NCBI GenBank assembly: GCA_017463105.1
Contig: JAFTPU010000007.1
Span: forward strand, 1-34,840
From: Clostridia bacterium
GTDB lineage: Bacteria > Bacillota > Clostridia > Christensenellales > Borkfalkiaceae
DNA: 34,840 nt
Direction: 5' to 3'
The translations under genes and the position numbers were made by a program. Below are positions 29,163 to 34,840 of the stretch, piece after piece (within the stretch, counting starts at the first letter, position 1; each line of letters starts with the position of its first letter). The notes below the pieces were generated by a model that made no database searches, had not been told where the DNA came from, and saw only the letters and a list, made by a program, of their open reading frames with translations.

Positions 29163-29747
29163 ATGAGACACGATTTTTACGCCTATATGGACAGAATGAA
29201 ATATATCAAACGCTGGCAGTTGATGCGCTCGGTGCGGGAAGAAAGCATCATGGAACACTCTTACGGCGTTACGTTGCTTACGCACGCGCTGGCGGTCATT
29301 CATAACGAGGTGTTCGGCGGCAATGCGGATACGTCGAAAGCGGTGCTGTACGCACTATACCATGAAACCAGCGAAGTGATGACGGGCGATCTGCCCACGC
29401 CGATCAAATATTACAATCACGGTATCCACGGCGCCTATAAGGACCTCGAACGCCACGCAAGCGAAAAGATCGCGGCGACGTTGCCCGCGGAAATGCACGA
29501 CGCGATCGCGCAGTACGTTATGGCGGACGAGGAAAGTATCGAATATAAGCTGATGAAGGCGGCGGACAGATTGTCGGCGTACGTCAAGTGTTTGGAAGAA
29601 TTGCGCTCGGGCAATCGCGAATTTGCCAAAGCCAAAAAGAGTATCGAAAAAGACCTTAAAGCGCGTAAAATGCCCGAGGTCGATTACTTTTTCGAGCATT
29701 TTATCGGTTCGTACGATTTGAATCTGGACGAGCTGGAAGGCTTCTGA
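29163..29747 (+). CDS. YfbR-like 5'-deoxynucleotidase (HD superfamily) with a changed HD pair
   Basis: A 194-residue HD-domain protein. The start RMKYIKRWQLMRSVREESIMEHS, with ligand His32, and the block SEVMTGDLPTPIKYYNHGI are characteristic of YfbR, which dephosphorylates deoxynucleoside 5'-monophosphates. The HD pair, however, reads His67-Glu68 (YHETSE) instead of His-Asp. The third ligand, in KAADRLSAYVK, is kept. Glu may still bind metal, so activity is uncertain. The start has a CGGAG site and no evident promoter. The HIT protein gene follows. Confidence 0.85.
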   Translation: MRHDFYAYMDRMKYIKRWQLMRSVREESIMEHSYGVTLLTHALAVIHNEVFGGNADTSKAVLYALYHETSEVMTGDLPTPIKYYNHGIHGAYKDLERHASEKIAATLPAEMHDAIAQYVMADEESIEYKLMKAADRLSAYVKCLEELRSGNREFAKAKKSIEKDLKARKMPEVDYFFEHFIGSYDLNLDELEGF

Positions 29748-29800
29748 GCGGCACGCATTATACCCTTTATCCAAAAAAAATAACATCGAGGTAATATATT

Positions 29801-30136
29801 ATGGAAAACTGTATTTTTTGTAAGATCGTCGCGGGGGAGATCCCTTCGCCCAGACTGTACGAGGATGAGAAAATGATCGTCATTCGGGACATCGAGCCCA
29901 AGGCGAAATTGCATTATCTCTGTATCCCCAAGACCCATTTCGCGTTGCTCGCCGATATGGACGAAGAAAAAGCGGAAACGCTTAAATATTGCTTTCGGAA
30001 GATCGCCGAGATCCACAAAGAACTTGGCTTGCAGGACGGCTACCGCGTTATTATCAATCAGGGCGAAAACGGCGGACAGACCGTTCCGCACCTGCATATC
30101 CATCTGCTCGGCGGCGAAGTCCTCGGCGATTTTTAA
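29801..30136 (+). CDS. HIT-family (Hint-type) nucleotide-binding protein
   Basis: A 111-residue protein. The start ENCIFCKIVAGEIPSPRLYE and the HIT motif HLHIHLLGG at the C terminus, with the catalytic middle His, identify the histidine-triad nucleotide-binding family (HinT-like), usually purine nucleoside phosphoramidases. The two N-terminal cysteines (C-x-x-C) are typical of bacterial members. GAGGT is the ribosome site. A terminator-like hairpin at 30177 ends this unit. Confidence 0.95.
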   Translation: MENCIFCKIVAGEIPSPRLYEDEKMIVIRDIEPKAKLHYLCIPKTHFALLADMDEEKAETLKYCFRKIAEIHKELGLQDGYRVIINQGENGGQTVPHLHIHLLGGEVLGDF

Positions 30137-30170
30137 GCGCAAACGGCGTATAAAATAAAAATTTACGGGC

Positions 30171-30176
30171 TATAAT
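30171..30176 (+). promoter_or_regulatory. -10 element directly before a terminator hairpin
   Basis: TATAAT; the expected transcription start (about 30183) falls inside the left arm of the next hairpin. No good -35 box was found. Confidence 0.5.
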
Positions 30177-30208
30177 CCCTCTCGCAATACGTTGCGGGAG
30201 GGATTTTT
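30177..30208 (+). terminator. Terminator of the HIT gene that also contains the next ribosome site
   Basis: CCCTCTCGCAA (30177-30187) pairs with TTGCGGGAGGG (30192-30202) around TACG, with one G-U pair; ATTTTT follows and is directly followed by ATG 30209. The GGGAGGG ribosome site of the next gene is in the 3' arm. Confidence 0.85.
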
Positions 30209-30661
30209 ATGTACGCCTTGAAAAGATTTTTCGCGCTCGCTTTGTCGACGGCGACGGCGCTCGGCATGCTCGCTTGCGTGCGCGGTACGAACTTGCTTAA
30301 ATTCTCTGCACTCGACGGCGCGCGTACGTTTTACCTCGATTCCGCCTCCTCACAAGGCTTGCGCACGGAAACGCTTGAATTTTCCGACCTCGCCCGCGTA
30401 CGTGGCGAAAGCGTGCGACTGAGCGCCGAAACAACGGAAACGCTCGGCGACTCGGCGGCGGAGATCGCGGGGGCGATCGCGGCGAAATACGGCGCGACGG
30501 TGCTGATAGAGGAGAGCGCGTGCGGCGTGACTTCCTTTTATGCGTATACGCCCGCATGGGGAGATACGGTGTGCGTTGCGGGAAAGACCGTCAATCTCCA
30601 TATCGCCGTATCCGAAACCGCGTGCGCCGTGGGCAGTCCGATCATTTTCGGCGGGTTTTGA
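30209..30661 (+). CDS. YwmB-like lipoprotein
   Basis: A 150-residue protein with a signal peptide and lipobox MLAC (near residue 22). The C-terminal half (FYAYTPAWGDTVCVAGKTVN then LHIAV and GSPIIFGG) resembles the C terminus of the YwmB/TATA-box-binding-like family (DUF1779). In Bacillus ywmB lies upstream of murAA-spoIID and the M23-type spoIIQ; here an M23 gene follows directly, which supports the call. Function of the family is unknown. The start is set within the hairpin described above. Confidence 0.6.
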   Translation: MYALKRFFALALSTATALGMLACVRGTNLLKFSALDGARTFYLDSASSQGLRTETLEFSDLARVRGESVRLSAETTETLGDSAAEIAGAIAAKYGATVLIEESACGVTSFYAYTPAWGDTVCVAGKTVNLHIAVSETACAVGSPIIFGGF

Positions 30662-30742
30662 AAAAATTCCGTATCGCACGTATAAAATGCGGCAAACGCG
30701 GAAAACATTTACATACAAAACGTTTTTCGGAGGATTGAAGAA

Positions 30743-31441
30743 ATGAAAGAACAAAACGAGCAAGAAAAAGAAAAGATCAAAGCAAAGAAGCCGAGAAAGA
30801 AACTCAGCGGCGAAAAGAGATTTTATCTCATCACCGCGCTCGGTTGCGCGGCGGCGCTCATTGCGATCGTTGCCGTGGCGATCGCGGTATCGGGTAACGA
30901 CCCCGTCGACGGGAATCAAGCGTCGGGCGGCGGCGCGAGCATCGAAAGCCCTCTGCCTTCCGACTCGTCCGATACGGGCGCAAGCGGGGACAACGGCGAC
31001 GGCGGCGAACAGGTGGGCGGCTCCACCGACGGCATGGTAATGCCCCTCGAAACGGTGACCGTGCTCAACGATTACGGCTTCTATCATAATATCACGCTCA
31101 ATTCGTATTACGAGCACAAGGGCGTCGATTTTACCTGCGAGGCGGGTACGAACGTACGCGCCGTGGACGCGGGCACGATCGAAAGTATTTATAAGGACGA
31201 TATCCTGCTCGGCACGGAGATCACGATCGATCACGGTGACGGCTTGAAATCGGTGTACCGTTTCGTGAGCGAGGCGGAGGGTTTGACCGTCGGACAAACG
31301 GTAAACAAAGGCGACGTGATCGCGACGGTCGCGGAAGCGAACGGCAACGAATACAAGGACGGCGCGCACCTGCACTTCGAGATCACCAAGGACAGCACGC
31401 ACGTGGATCCCGCCGTATATCTGACGCTGGAAGAAAAGTAA
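30743..31441 (+). CDS. M23 (LytM) domain membrane protein, SpoIIQ-like
   Basis: A 232-residue type II membrane protein: basic N terminus, one TM segment (about 26-50), a Ser/Gly/Asp-rich linker, and an M23 domain (about 95-232). The zinc motifs are complete: YYEHKGVDF (H-x-x-x-D) and HLHFE (H-x-H). Such proteins are peptidoglycan endopeptidases or, as SpoIIQ, scaffold the forespore-mother cell channel; the layout and the upstream YwmB-like gene suit SpoIIQ. The GGAGG site is used. A close homologue follows it at 31566, with long stretches of identical DNA. Confidence 0.82.
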   Translation: MKEQNEQEKEKIKAKKPRKKLSGEKRFYLITALGCAAALIAIVAVAIAVSGNDPVDGNQASGGGASIESPLPSDSSDTGASGDNGDGGEQVGGSTDGMVMPLETVTVLNDYGFYHNITLNSYYEHKGVDFTCEAGTNVRAVDAGTIESIYKDDILLGTEITIDHGDGLKSVYRFVSEAEGLTVGQTVNKGDVIATVAEANGNEYKDGAHLHFEITKDSTHVDPAVYLTLEEK

Positions 31442-31461
31442 GATCCGATCGCGGATAACGA

Positions 31462-31495
31462 AACCGACCTTTTTGTCAAAAAGGTCGGTTTTTTT
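31462..31495 (+). terminator. Terminator of the M23 membrane protein gene
   Basis: AACCGACCTTTTT (31462-31474) pairs perfectly with AAAAAGGTCGGTT (31478-31490) around 3 bases, then TTTTT. Confidence 0.92.
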
Positions 31496-31504
31496 CTTAA
31501 ACGC

Positions 31505-31533
31505 TTGACCGTTGAAGAGATTTTTGTTATAAT
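31505..31533 (+). promoter_or_regulatory. Promoter of the M23 lipoprotein gene
   Basis: TTGACC (31505-31510), a 17-base spacer and TATAAT (31528-31533), 32 bases before the start codon. Confidence 0.85.
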
Positions 31534-31565
31534 AAGGAAAATAACGTACCGAAGAGGATAAACGA

Positions 31566-32498
31566 ATGAAAAAAGGTTTATTGGCGATATTGACGGCGGG
31601 CGTTTGCATGCTCGGTCTGGCGGGGTGCAACGACGGAAGCGATTCCGAGGGCGCGAACGGCAACGTGTGGAATATGCAAACGGTCTATGCGCAGGCGAAA
31701 GAATTGGGCTACGACGGCACGCTGGAAGATTTTATGGCGACGGTTTCGGGCGTCGACGGCGTCGACGGTAAGGACGGCGTCGGTATCGAAGATATTTATA
31801 TCAATAAAAAGGGCGAGCTGATTGTCAAGCTGACGAAGGGCGCGGATAAGAACCTCGGCGTGATCGGCGAAGCGACAGGCGAACAACACAAGCACGTTTG
31901 GGACGAAACGGTGGAAATCCGCAAAGCGACTTGTTCGCAGTCGGGCGTCGTCTTGGAGATTTGCTCCGATTGCGGCGAGGGCAAGTATACCGTCATAGAA
32001 AAATTGAGCGAAAAGGATGAACATAGTTTCTCGAACGGCGTTTGTACGGTTTGCGGAGAAAGGGTGTTTGTCGTAAATCAAAAGTGGTCTGCCCCGATCA
32101 CGGGCGCAACCGTTTTACACGGTTACGGTTTTTATCATAACGCCACGCTGAACGCCTATTACGAGCATACGGGCGTTGACTTTGCCGCAGAAGTAGGCGC
32201 GGAGGTCTGCGTCGTGGCGGACGGCACGATCGAAAGTATTTATAAGGACGATATCCTGCTCGGCACGGAAATTACCGTCGATCACGGCGACGGCTTGAAA
32301 TCGGTGTACCGTTTCGTGAACGAGGCGGAGGGCTTGATCGTCGGACAAACGGTAAACAAAGGCGACGTGATCGCGACGGTCGCGGAAGCGAACGGAAACG
32401 AATATAAAGACGGTGCGCATCTGCATTTCGAGGTTCTTGAAAACAACGCGAACGTCGACCCGATGGCGTATCTCGATATATGGACGACCGTCTATTGA
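31566..32498 (+). CDS. M23 (LytM) domain lipoprotein
   Basis: A 310-residue lipoprotein (lipobox LAGC, Cys21). After a linker comes a helix NMQTVYAQAKELGYDG and a collagen-like GVDGVDGKDGVGI segment. A Cys-rich part follows (ATCSQSG, CSDCGEG, CTVCGE), also typical of clostridial surface lipoproteins. The C-terminal M23 domain (about 180-310) has YYEHTGVDF and HLHFE intact. Its domain is almost the same as that of the preceding gene, so the pair is a recent duplication in which this copy joined a lipoprotein front. It may act on peptidoglycan at the cell surface. AGAGGA is the ribosome site; it has its own promoter. Confidence 0.85.
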   Translation: MKKGLLAILTAGVCMLGLAGCNDGSDSEGANGNVWNMQTVYAQAKELGYDGTLEDFMATVSGVDGVDGKDGVGIEDIYINKKGELIVKLTKGADKNLGVIGEATGEQHKHVWDETVEIRKATCSQSGVVLEICSDCGEGKYTVIEKLSEKDEHSFSNGVCTVCGERVFVVNQKWSAPITGATVLHGYGFYHNATLNAYYEHTGVDFAAEVGAEVCVVADGTIESIYKDDILLGTEITVDHGDGLKSVYRFVNEAEGLIVGQTVNKGDVIATVAEANGNEYKDGAHLHFEVLENNANVDPMAYLDIWTTVY

Positions 32499-32531
32499 TC
32501 CCCCCAAGTCATAACCCGTAAAGCAAAAGCA

Positions 32532-32537
32532 TATAAT
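32532..32537 (+). promoter_or_regulatory. -10 element directly before a terminator hairpin
   Basis: TATAAT, 2 bases before the hairpin and 35 before the next ATG. It is the same geometry as at 30171. No good -35 box was found. Confidence 0.5.
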
Positions 32538-32538
32538 A

Positions 32539-32572
32539 CCCTGTCCGAGAATATTCGGGCAGGGGTGTTTTT
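32539..32572 (+). terminator. Terminator of the M23 lipoprotein gene ending at the next ATG
   Basis: CCCTGTCCGAG (32539-32549) pairs with TTCGGGCAGGG (32554-32564), with two G-U pairs, around AATA; GTGTTTTT follows and is directly followed by ATG 32573. The AGGGG ribosome site of the next gene lies at the end of the 3' arm. Confidence 0.85.
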
Positions 32573-34027
32573 ATGAAAAAGTTTACGGCTTTCGCGTTGT
32601 CTTGTCTTTGCTTTGCGGGTACGCTTCCCGCACTTTCCGCGTGTAAAACGGAAACGGAGGTGCATAGCAGGTACGAGATCACCGCCGAATACGTGCCCGA
32701 AAACGGTACGCTCACGGGCGCGGTGAAGGTCACCTTCGAAAACAATACTTCCGAGGAGCTTTCCGTGCTCAAATTCCAGCTTTATCCCAACGCCTACCGC
32801 AAAGACGCGCTGTATAAACCCGTGTCGAAGGCGTGCGAAAACGCCGCGTATTATAACGGCGACAGTTACGGAGAGATCGTCGTTTCTTCCGTCAACGGCG
32901 CGAAAAATTGGGAGGTCATGGGCGAGGACGAAAATATCCTCTACGTCTACCTCGAACGCTCGTTGTTCCCAGACGAAAAGGTGGTGCTCGATATCGGCTT
33001 CATGCTCAAGCTCGCCGAAGTCGATCACCGCACGGGTATCACCGAGAACACCGTCAACTTCGGCAACGCCTTCCCGATCCTCTGCGCCTTTAAGGACGGC
33101 GGGTTCTGTGAAACCGTCTATTACTCCGACGGCGATCCTTTCCTTTCCGATTGCGCCGATTATAAGCTGACCCTGAAAACGCCCAAGGACTACGTGCTCG
33201 CGTCCACGGGTGAGACTACGTCCGAGCGCACGCTCGAAAGCAAGAAGGAGTACGTCGTCGAGGCGGATAACGTGCGCGATTTCGCGTTCGTGCTTTCCGA
33301 TAAATTCCGCACCGTGCAAACGCTCGTCAACGGCACGCCGATCGTCTATTATTACTACGCCGACGAAAAGGCGCGGGATACGCTTACCGTCGCCGCGGAA
33401 TCGTTCGCGTATTACGAGGAGACGTTCGGGGAGTATCCCTACGGCAGGTACGCGCTGGTGCAGACGGGCTTTTGCCACGGCGGCATGGAATATCCCATGC
33501 TGTCGATGATTTCGGACGATCTGACCGAAACGGAAAACGCGCGGGTGGTCGCGCACGAAACGGCGCATCAATGGTGGTACGCCGTCGTGGGCAGCGATCA
33601 AACGGAAAACGCATGGCAGGACGAGGGCTTGGCGGAGTATTCCGCGATCGCGTTTTTCGAAAACCATGATAAATACGGCGTACGGCGCGAGGCGGCGGTG
33701 GCGGACGCACTCAAGGAATACCGTTCCTATTACGACGTGTACGGGAGCGTACTCGGCAGAACGGACACGAAAATGACGAGGAATCTGAAAGAGTATCTGA
33801 GCGATTACGAATATAAATGCCTGTCATACGATAAGGCGGTGGTGATGTTCGACACGCTGAGAAAGAGCGTGGGGGATAAAAAATTCTTCGCAGGCTTGAA
33901 AAAATATTACGCGGAAAATAAATTTGCCGTGGCGACGCCCGAGAATATGGTGGGCGCGTTCGAGCGGGTCGGACTGGACGTGAGCGGGTTTTTCGATAGC
34001 TTTTTAAGCGGAAAAGCGATTTTGTAG
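32573..34027 (+). CDS. M1-family metallopeptidase lipoprotein
   Basis: A 484-residue lipoprotein (lipobox LSAC, near residue 24). The N-terminal domain (about 30-230) is a beta-rich M1 fold, and the catalytic domain carries GGMEYPM (the family's G-x-M-E-N equivalent), HETAHQWW with His328, Glu329 and His332, and ENAWQDEGLAEY with zinc ligand Glu351. It is thus an intact gluzincin aminopeptidase, about half the length of the large M1 enzymes, lacking the C-terminal domains. It probably degrades peptides outside the cell. The start overlaps the terminator module described above. Confidence 0.93.
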   Translation: MKKFTAFALSCLCFAGTLPALSACKTETEVHSRYEITAEYVPENGTLTGAVKVTFENNTSEELSVLKFQLYPNAYRKDALYKPVSKACENAAYYNGDSYGEIVVSSVNGAKNWEVMGEDENILYVYLERSLFPDEKVVLDIGFMLKLAEVDHRTGITENTVNFGNAFPILCAFKDGGFCETVYYSDGDPFLSDCADYKLTLKTPKDYVLASTGETTSERTLESKKEYVVEADNVRDFAFVLSDKFRTVQTLVNGTPIVYYYYADEKARDTLTVAAESFAYYEETFGEYPYGRYALVQTGFCHGGMEYPMLSMISDDLTETENARVVAHETAHQWWYAVVGSDQTENAWQDEGLAEYSAIAFFENHDKYGVRREAAVADALKEYRSYYDVYGSVLGRTDTKMTRNLKEYLSDYEYKCLSYDKAVVMFDTLRKSVGDKKFFAGLKKYYAENKFAVATPENMVGAFERVGLDVSGFFDSFLSGKAIL

Positions 34028-34038
34028 GGCGGAAACGG

Positions 34039-34067
34039 TTGCAAAAAAGGCGGTTTGGGTCTATAAT
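34039..34067 (+). promoter_or_regulatory. Promoter of the FmdB-like gene
   Basis: TTGCAA (34039-34044), a 17-base spacer and TATAAT (34062-34067). Confidence 0.75.
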
Positions 34068-34099
34068 ATAGCTATCAAAGCAAACGGAGCGAAGAAAAT

Positions 34100-34297
34100 A
34101 TGCCTTTTTTACAATATAAATGTACGAAATGCGGAAAGAAATTCGACGAGCTGGTGCGCTCGTATTTGGACGAGGTGAATTGTCCCGATTGCAAAATAAA
34201 AGCGGAACGCGATTATTCGGGGGATATTTATTCGGCGACGGGAAAGCCGACGAAGAAGTGCTCGGGCAACTGCAAAACGTGCGGCGGCTGCCATTGA
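34100..34297 (+). CDS. FmdB-like zinc ribbon protein
   Basis: A 65-residue protein beginning MPFLQYKCTKCGKKFDEL with a second CPDC pair, the zinc ribbon of the FmdB/Zn-ribbon regulatory family. The C terminus adds a Cys-rich end, CSGNCKTCGGCH, which may bind further metal. The role of the family is not settled. It has its own promoter and GGAGCG as a ribosome site. Confidence 0.88.
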   Translation: MPFLQYKCTKCGKKFDELVRSYLDEVNCPDCKIKAERDYSGDIYSATGKPTKKCSGNCKTCGGCH

Positions 34298-34396
34298 GAA
34301 AAAGCGCGCTATATTTTGAAGTGACGTTCAGCGAAAAGATAGGTTTTACAGTGTCGTTCTCGTAAGAGGCGGCGCTTTTATTTTATGGAGGTAATA

Positions 34397-34423
34397 ATGA
34401 AATCAAACGGACGATCGGGGTAA
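34397..34423 (+). other. Eight-codon mini-ORF with a strong ribosome site
   Basis: TGGAGGT lies 5-6 bases before ATG, giving MKSNGRSG then TAA. It may be a leader peptide or the broken start of a lost gene. The rest of 34298-34574 is AT-rich and shows no other gene. Confidence 0.35.
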
Positions 34424-34574
34424 GGGAGCGAAAAAGGAGAAGCGCTAAAAACGCGCACAAAAAGTTTCGCGCGCGACATATTATATATATTAGGCGTGAA
34501 AGCGTATAAAAATCGTAAAATTTGAAAAAAATTAAAAAAGTATAAAAAAAATTGAAAAAGTTTTGAAAAAATGC

Positions 34575-34603
34575 TTGACTTTATTTTTTGTAAATGGTAT
34601 AGT
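34575..34603 (+). promoter_or_regulatory. Strong promoter near the right edge
   Basis: TTGACT (34575-34580), a 17-base AT-rich spacer and TATAGT (34598-34603), preceded by A/T tracts like an UP element. This is the style of Firmicutes rRNA promoters. Confidence 0.75.
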
Positions 34604-34840
34604 ATTTAGGCTGTCGATTGACGGGAGCGCTTTTCTGATGAAAAGCAACGAGAAGATTAACAACTGCATAGCAAAATAGTCAAAAGTTTTTTATTGAAGA
34701 AATAAAAGACGAGTACGAAAAGGCAAAGAGATTATTCATATTAGTAAGAAAAGCTAATTGGTTAATAAGCAAGAAAGACGAAGAAAGCAATTTTAAGGCT
34801 CGAAAGCTGAGAGAACGAATTAGCCGAGTGTAAGAATATA
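34604..34840 (+). other. Probable untranslated leader at the right edge, possibly of an rRNA operon
   Basis: The transcript from the promoter above shows no gene of clear support. It contains AACAACTGCATAGCAAAATA, resembling the 'gaaaactgaatag' stretch of clostridial rRNA leaders and spacers. The sequence ends before any rRNA could be recognised. Alternatives are a short gene without an ATG: a frame is open from about 34670 to 34832 and Lys/Glu-rich, but has no start codon. A 13-codon frame at 34638 (MKSNEKINNCIAK) is also present. Confidence 0.4.

Noticed and set aside
33443-33454. GGCAGGTACGCG in the M1 peptidase gene, a 12-base match to the dispersed motif
   Set aside because: It lacks the G-run and the AAAACG flank and encodes the conserved YGRYA segment, so it is probably chance.
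34670-34832. Lys/Glu-rich open frame near the right edge
   Set aside because: No ATG, GTG or TTG with a ribosome site opens it, and the region is AT-rich, where such frames arise by chance.
1-34840. tRNA genes, complete rRNA genes, CRISPR arrays, transposases or integrases
   Set aside because: None was recognised on reading both strands. There is no cloverleaf, no regularly spaced repeat array and no recombinase motif.

Overview
This window looks like chromosomal DNA from an uncultured member of the Clostridia (Bacillota), probably from an animal gut. The evidence is the two Firmicutes housekeeping clusters (rpsB-tsf-pyrH-frr-uppS-cdsA-dxr-rseP and ylxM-ffh-rpsP-khpA-rimM), TTGACA/TATAAT promoters with 16-18 base spacers, strong AGGAGG ribosome binding sites, and exported families common in gut clostridia (SipW-type signal peptidase, BspA-like leucine-rich repeat lipoprotein, ThiT). 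By eye the base composition is intermediate. TAA, TAG and TGA all act as stops. I cannot name the species.

Positions 1-1041 hold the start of a truncated leftward gene, a terminator and a CmpB-type membrane protein. Positions 1065-10179 form an accessory cell-surface locus. A small XRE repressor is divergent from a rightward series of genes: a SipW-like signal peptidase with a long tail, a one-TM coiled-coil protein, a TasA-like protein, an 825-residue SipW-dependent surface protein, an internal attenuator, a 45-residue peptide and a 1137-residue secreted protein ending in a Hint domain. The layout resembles the SinR/tapA-sipW-tasA matrix locus of Bacillus, but it is not the same set of proteins.

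Positions 10374-14546 carry a degenerate cyclophilin lipoprotein, several small or unrecognised genes, and a ruvX gene fused in frame to a DUF1292 gene. Positions 14687-24828 carry the rpsB to rseP cluster, interrupted between tsf and pyrH by a second XRE repressor with its operators and a BspA-like lipoprotein. Positions 24846-28181 carry the SRP/ribosome-maturation cluster, with an unusual string of small hairpins before rpsP and no trmD-rplS after rimM. A thiamine transporter gene under a TPP riboswitch converges on rimM.

Positions 29163-34297 carry a YfbR-like nucleotidase, a HIT protein, a YwmB-like lipoprotein, two closely related M23 (LytM) proteins, an M1 metallopeptidase lipoprotein and an FmdB-like zinc ribbon. 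The window ends in a non-coding, AT-rich stretch with a strong promoter that may be the leader of an rRNA operon.

The most interesting observations are: (1) the repressor-controlled SipW/TasA-like/Hint surface locus with its peptide; (2) the ruvX-DUF1292 fusion with an embedded start site; (3) a dispersed 15-base motif GGGGGCAGGTAYGCG; (4) the hairpin string before rpsP; (5) three genes with TATAAT exactly 6 bases before ATG, implying leaderless mRNAs; and (6) two compact promoter-terminator-ribosome-site-start modules.
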